From contig NZ_CALLVU010000046.1 in NCBI RefSeq assembly GCF_938015485.1, positions 1 to 13,874 of the forward strand: DNA of 13,874 bases, read 5' to 3'. Numbering within the stretch: the first letter of the stretch is position 1; each line of letters begins with the position of its first letter. Made by a program: the position numbers and the translations under genes. Of this stretch, positions 13,856 through 13,874 are shown one piece after another. Origin of the DNA: an uncultured Lachnoanaerobaculum sp. GTDB taxonomy: Bacteria > Bacillota > Clostridia > Lachnospirales > Lachnospiraceae. The notes under the pieces were generated by a model, which did no database searches, was not told the DNA's origin, and saw only the letters and a list, made by a program, of their open reading frames with translations.

Positions 13856-13874
13856 AATTCAAAATATAGTTTTC

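Overview
The window is AT-rich DNA (about 27-30% GC in hand-counted flank samples). The gene style (strong AGGAGG/AAGGAG ribosome sites, Lys/Ile/Asn-rich proteins, a YefM relic, an AlbA_2/ATPase protein, an IS91-type transposase) fits an anaerobic host of the Leptotrichia/Fusobacteriota type. That assignment is an inference, since no rRNA or core marker lies here.

Layout. 1-505: C-terminal end of an AlbA_2/ATPase-like protein. 595-1149: two broken small genes, a yefM-type antitoxin relic and an unrecognised gene with an in-frame stop. 1230-2042 (minus): an HxlR-family regulator and a small cupin protein, separated by a terminator with nested hairpins. 2239-8613 (minus): a complete Type I restriction-modification operon, hsdM-hsdS-hsdR, preceded by a dead XRE-type regulator gene. 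Sampled GC here is 42-45% in hsdM and hsdR, far above the flanks, so the block looks acquired as a unit. 8781-9969: an IS91-family (HUH, two-tyrosine) transposase lacking its normal N-terminus. 10033-11943 (plus): an SDR oxidoreductase followed by an AraC-family regulator, probably a functional pair. 12036-13289 (plus): a full-length AlbA_2/ATPase-like protein, a diverged paralogue of the one cut by the left edge. 13437-13769: a small exported protein gene interrupted by a TAA, followed by a strong terminator.

How the parts work together. HsdM and HsdS should form the DNA methyltransferase, and HsdR adds the translocating nuclease. The three reading frames are tightly packed and intact. The only broken member of that transcription unit is the XRE regulator at its promoter-proximal end. 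The HxlR protein keeps the conserved N-terminal cysteine of redox-sensing family members. Outside the RM operon the region has many decayed genes (yefM relic, 877-1149, XRE, transposase N-terminus, exported protein), as expected of an accessory region.

I found no clearly new defence system. The points most worth a second look are the acquired RM operon with a dead controller, the AT-rich first recognition domain of HsdS, the paired AlbA_2/ATPase paralogues on both sides, and the nested hairpins between the cupin and HxlR genes.
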